A stretch of 64,000 nt of DNA. Origin: Epiperipatus broadwayi (Eukaryota > Onychophora > Udeonychophora > Euonychophora > Peripatidae). Shown here one piece after another: positions 60,771 to 64,000 of this stretch (position 1 is the first letter of the stretch; the number at the start of each line of letters is the position of its first letter). The stretch lies in the NCBI GenBank assembly GCA_028023455.1, contig JAQFVV010012529.1:806001-870000 (forward strand), in the 5' to 3' direction. Both the position numbers and the translations under genes were made by a program. A model generated the notes under the pieces. That model did no database searches, was not told where the DNA came from, and saw only the letters and a program-made list of their open reading frames with translations.

Positions 60771-60941
60771 CTTGTTATCAACTTGGCGAGGGCAGTCATC
60801 CACCGTAATAAAAGAGAATTTGATAAATATCCCTTGGATCAACCAGACAGTGATATAGAGAATAATTATAGCAGTACATGGAGTTTGGGCAAAAAAGAAG
60901 ATACAGAAAAAACACACTTTCGCTGTTGCTTAACTTCATAG
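60771..60941 (+). CDS. Rab-family small GTPase, last coding exon and stop
   Basis: It encodes 56 residues and TAG: LVINLARAVIHRNKREFDKY, then a hydrophilic hypervariable stretch (DQPDSDIENNYSSTW) and the tail HFRCCLTS. The first part is helix alpha-5. CCxxx is one of the cysteine motifs accepted for geranylgeranylation of Rabs, so membrane attachment is predicted. The exon is in phase 0 with 51111-51176. Together the five exons give about 154 residues; with a ~60-residue N-terminus the protein would have the usual Rab length. Confidence 0.95.
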   Translation, partial: LVINLARAVIHRNKREFDKYPLDQPDSDIENNYSSTWSLGKKEDTEKTHFRCCLTS

Positions 60942-61012
60942 CAGATGTGAATATACCATGAAGTTTTGGATTAAAGAAATTTTTAGCAAAAAAATCTAAA
61001 ATGTTTTATGTA

Positions 61013-61018
61013 AATAAA
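61013..61018 (+). promoter_or_regulatory. Possible polyadenylation signal AATAAA
   Basis: First AATAAA downstream of the stop (72 bases on). Others follow in this AT-rich region, so which is used cannot be told. Confidence 0.35.
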
Positions 61019-64000
61019 ATGGTCATTTTTATTTTTTTAAAGTCTATTTTAAAAATGGTCATATGTATACATATTTTTTTCATATTAGAATGAAAATAGA
61101 TTTTTTTTTTTTTTTTAAAAAAAAAAAAAAGCAGTTTGAAATATTTTTTGGTTGTATTTTTTCTATACAAGAAAAAACAAATGATTTTGTAATATTTTAG
61201 ATAACTAGTTTTTTTTATTATTTTCCAAACATGAAATTTTACTATTTAGTTTTCAATTTAGAATTTTTTCATATTGTAAAAAATATGCTATTTATTGTTT
61301 TTAAAAAAGTAAAATAGGTCTTAATAAATTATTTTTATTTATATTGTAATAAAATAGTTTACAAAGATTACTTCAAAATTAAAGTTTTATGAATCTCATA
61401 ATGACAAGAAAGCATTTGTAAACTTGAAATGTTTTTATAAAACCTTGCATTTTTTAAACATCCAAAATTATATTTAGTGTTATAAGTTTTTTTTTCTTCT
61501 TTCCATAAATATTTTTACTAGTAAAAAATAAACTGTCAAAAGATTTTTTTTTTACTATACTCTCTCCAAATTTTTTTTTGTTATAATTTATTTAAGCTTT
61601 CTGTGTCTCAACTTACAAGAATCTCAATTTTAATTAAGGTTCAGTATATTTCTACTCTTTATTCTGGGCTGTGATTTTGATATACAGAAAATATAATTAC
61701 TGTAATTACATTCATTGGTTTATAAGTAATTGCTTTTTCTATTTTATATTACAATCATTTGTATATAAATACATATAATAAATTGCTTCAAAACTTACAT
61801 TGAAGTATACAATGTTTTTTTTTTTATGTATTTTAAATTCCAATTTCATCCAATTAATCTTAATAAGTATTACAGATGTCATCTTAAAATGGTTTGCAGG
61901 AATTAATTACTTAATTCAAGAAATCAATTTAAAATTATTACAGAAAGACAAATTCATTTAATATGAACCCATAAACAGATAATTTTGTTATAAATAACAA
62001 TAAACATGCCATGCCAGCAATGTCTTATTAAACCATTTTTTGTGTAGCTGAATTTTTGGTTGTTTAGCAAATTTCTTTCTTTTTAGAATTTTTATTGCAA
62101 TCTGAATTTTAATATAATTTCAGTTAATGTTATAGCAATCAGTTTAGGCTGATTTTCTATTTATTTTTCATAGTGACAGTATACATAGGGCCTTTTTCTT
62201 TATTGTCGGTACTGGGCCCTTAATGGATATTCTGAAAAAAATAAAGTTCTAAACATGTTAAGTACGACAAAATTGATTCCTCATAAAGCTTTTTTAAAAG
62301 TTGAATTTGATTATATTTTATTTACTTGCAATTGTTTATTGAGTATTATATACATTCATTAGAGTAAAAAGAGTGCCATTAAGAAGAAATAAGATATGAT
62401 TATGCAAATCATTAGACAAAGATGAATCTTTTTTAAAGAGATAATCATGAAATTGCAAATAATGATTTATTCTACAGACATTATGTGGAATGAATTTGGA
62501 CTTGCAGCACTAAAGGTCTTTATTTCTAATTGTGCTCCGAATATGTACGATTGTATGGGAAATTATGGTACAAGCATCAAACATAGAATATAATGCATCA
62601 GATTTCTCATTATAAAAATAAGTTTATTAATTTCCTGGGGTAAAAAAAATTATAAAAAATTTAGTGAATCAAACTAAAAAAATATTTTAATTACATGTTC
62701 ATTTTGTAAATATGTTTGCTATTCGTGGAACGTAATCTAGAATAAGTATGTAATAGTCTCTAATTTTCATTTGGCAATTGATTGTCCTTCGTAAGGCTTG
62801 CAAATTATTTTTTTCAACTTCATGTCAGTTTGAATCAAATTTGAAAAATATACTGCTGCTTTCTCTAATAAACTTAACATACATTATAAATATATTTATT
62901 TCTGGTGAAATGAAGATTCATTCGGTCTCGTTAAAGCAAGTAATTTTTTTCTATATTACTAAATCGGAAAAAAATGCTAAATATTATTTACCTATACTAA
63001 CATTTTATACAAAAATTAAATAGTGCAAACATTGTATGGAACACCTGAACTTGTGCATATAAAAATTTGTGAACTATATTATATTGGCCATCCCTGGTTT
63101 ATTTGGTTATATAATCATAACCTAATGAAGTACATTTATGAAGATTTTTGTGTCATGCAATAAGACAGATGAGGTTTATTTGAACTAAACTGCTGGGAGA
63201 TATCAGTGACCTGTGATGCAGTATCTTACTGGAAAATTGCCACTTTTCCCAATCTTTTTTTAAAAATCATTCTCTAATATTAGTGGCACTGACAGTATTG
63301 TTTTGCTAATTTTTTAAACATTTTCTTTATATACTAGAATATTGGATGCAAAGACATATCTGTTCACATTTTAATATCTCTTATATAATGAAAAATTATC
63401 ACTAGAATTTTTAATTTTGGGCAAAAAATATTGTAGATATTTTATTAGTGTTTATTATCATCATGTAAACTGAAAAATAAAGCTTAATTTCATTAATTTA
63501 AGGATTTATCACAGCTACACTTTCATTTTTAATATAACCCTGAGATTATGATCAGAATACAATTATGGCATAGCTATAAAAACTAGCATTATAGTATTTT
63601 TTATAAAACTAGTTGAATTCATTAGCATATTTGATTCTTTCCAAAACTTATCTGGATATTGTCAAAATTTAACTTTCATCATTTTTTCTATTAAAAATAA
63701 CTTTAAGCAGCAATAAAAGCTTTTTTTTTCTTCTAAAACTGGAAGCATTAAGTTACCCAAATATAAATGTAATTGTAAAGTGGAAGCAACTATCTCCAAT
63801 GGAGTTACATAGCATTAAAAATCAATGAAAAGATAGAATAACATTCTATCTTTGGGCTCTGTTGTTATATAAGCTTAGTTTTTAAATTATACGGTGAATT
63901 TTGTCTATTGTTTTAATTTACGTACAGACTAAATGATTGTATTAGCCACCAAACACCGCCTGATGTCGGTTTCCATGCAAAAGCACAGAAATATACTGCT
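61019..64000. other. Rab 3' region and downstream sequence, nothing recognised
   Basis: Homopolymer-rich 3' UTR-like sequence is followed by AT-rich DNA. The ORF 62778-63023 has no motif. No neighbouring gene is visible up to the window end. Confidence 0.5.

Noticed and set aside
1-64000. CRISPR arrays, operons, bacterial-type features
   Set aside because: Spliced GT-AG exons, LINEs, Penelope-like and Gypsy elements show this is animal nuclear DNA; no regular short direct repeats with spacers exist.

Overview
The window is eukaryotic, very AT-rich (roughly 70% or more by eye) animal DNA. It holds one protein-coding gene that I can support, a Rab-family small GTPase on the + strand. Its last five coding exons lie at 17038-17098, 41379-41456, 43745-43834, 51111-51176 and 60771-60941. 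They read continuously from the switch II motif (DTAGQ) through NKxD to a CCxxx prenylation tail. The P-loop and switch I exons were not found and are probably upstream of base 1. Introns are 24.3, 2.3, 7.3 and 9.6 kb. An AT-rich invertebrate such as a mollusc is plausible, but the sequence alone does not settle the species.

The rest is introns and flanks packed with decayed transposable elements. From left to right: (i) 371-2100 and about 2952-6078 are two large foldback (inverted-repeat) elements, the second with a nested insertion and a degenerate tRNA-Gly(TCC); (ii) 7690-13560 is an APE-type LINE ('LINE-A') split by a Ty3/Gypsy fragment; (iii) 15386-16615 is a hAT element; (iv) in the big Rab intron lie a tRNA-derived SINE, a short hAT-like element (21352-21825), a Penelope-like GIY-YIG fragment (23340-23895), a second LINE type ('LINE-B', minus strand, 24404-29690) interrupted by a 2446-bp TG...CA insertion with a GTAT duplication, and a Penelope-like RT/GIY-YIG copy (35560-38125) split by a second copy of the hAT element; (v) past exon 2 come a 564-bp foldback (41772-42335), an internally deleted Gypsy with both LTRs (44391-47090), a minus-strand LINE-A copy (47280-49330), a 106-bp foldback (50647-50752), a 210-bp inverted-ended element (53828-54037) and another SINE.

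The most unusual theme is a set of foldback repeats bounded by 9-14-bp direct duplications, as expected of target-primed retrotransposition rather than cut-and-paste. One of these families carries a hammerhead-ribozyme-like core (CTGATGA, short hairpin, GAAA) at three separate loci. Penelope-like elements are known to carry hammerheads and inverted partial copies, and two Penelope-like coding fragments lie in the same window, so a non-autonomous Penelope-driven family is a reasonable hypothesis.

All ORFs outside the Rab exons are either mobile-element remnants or chance ORFs in AT-rich DNA. All calls come from reading the sequence; no database search was run.
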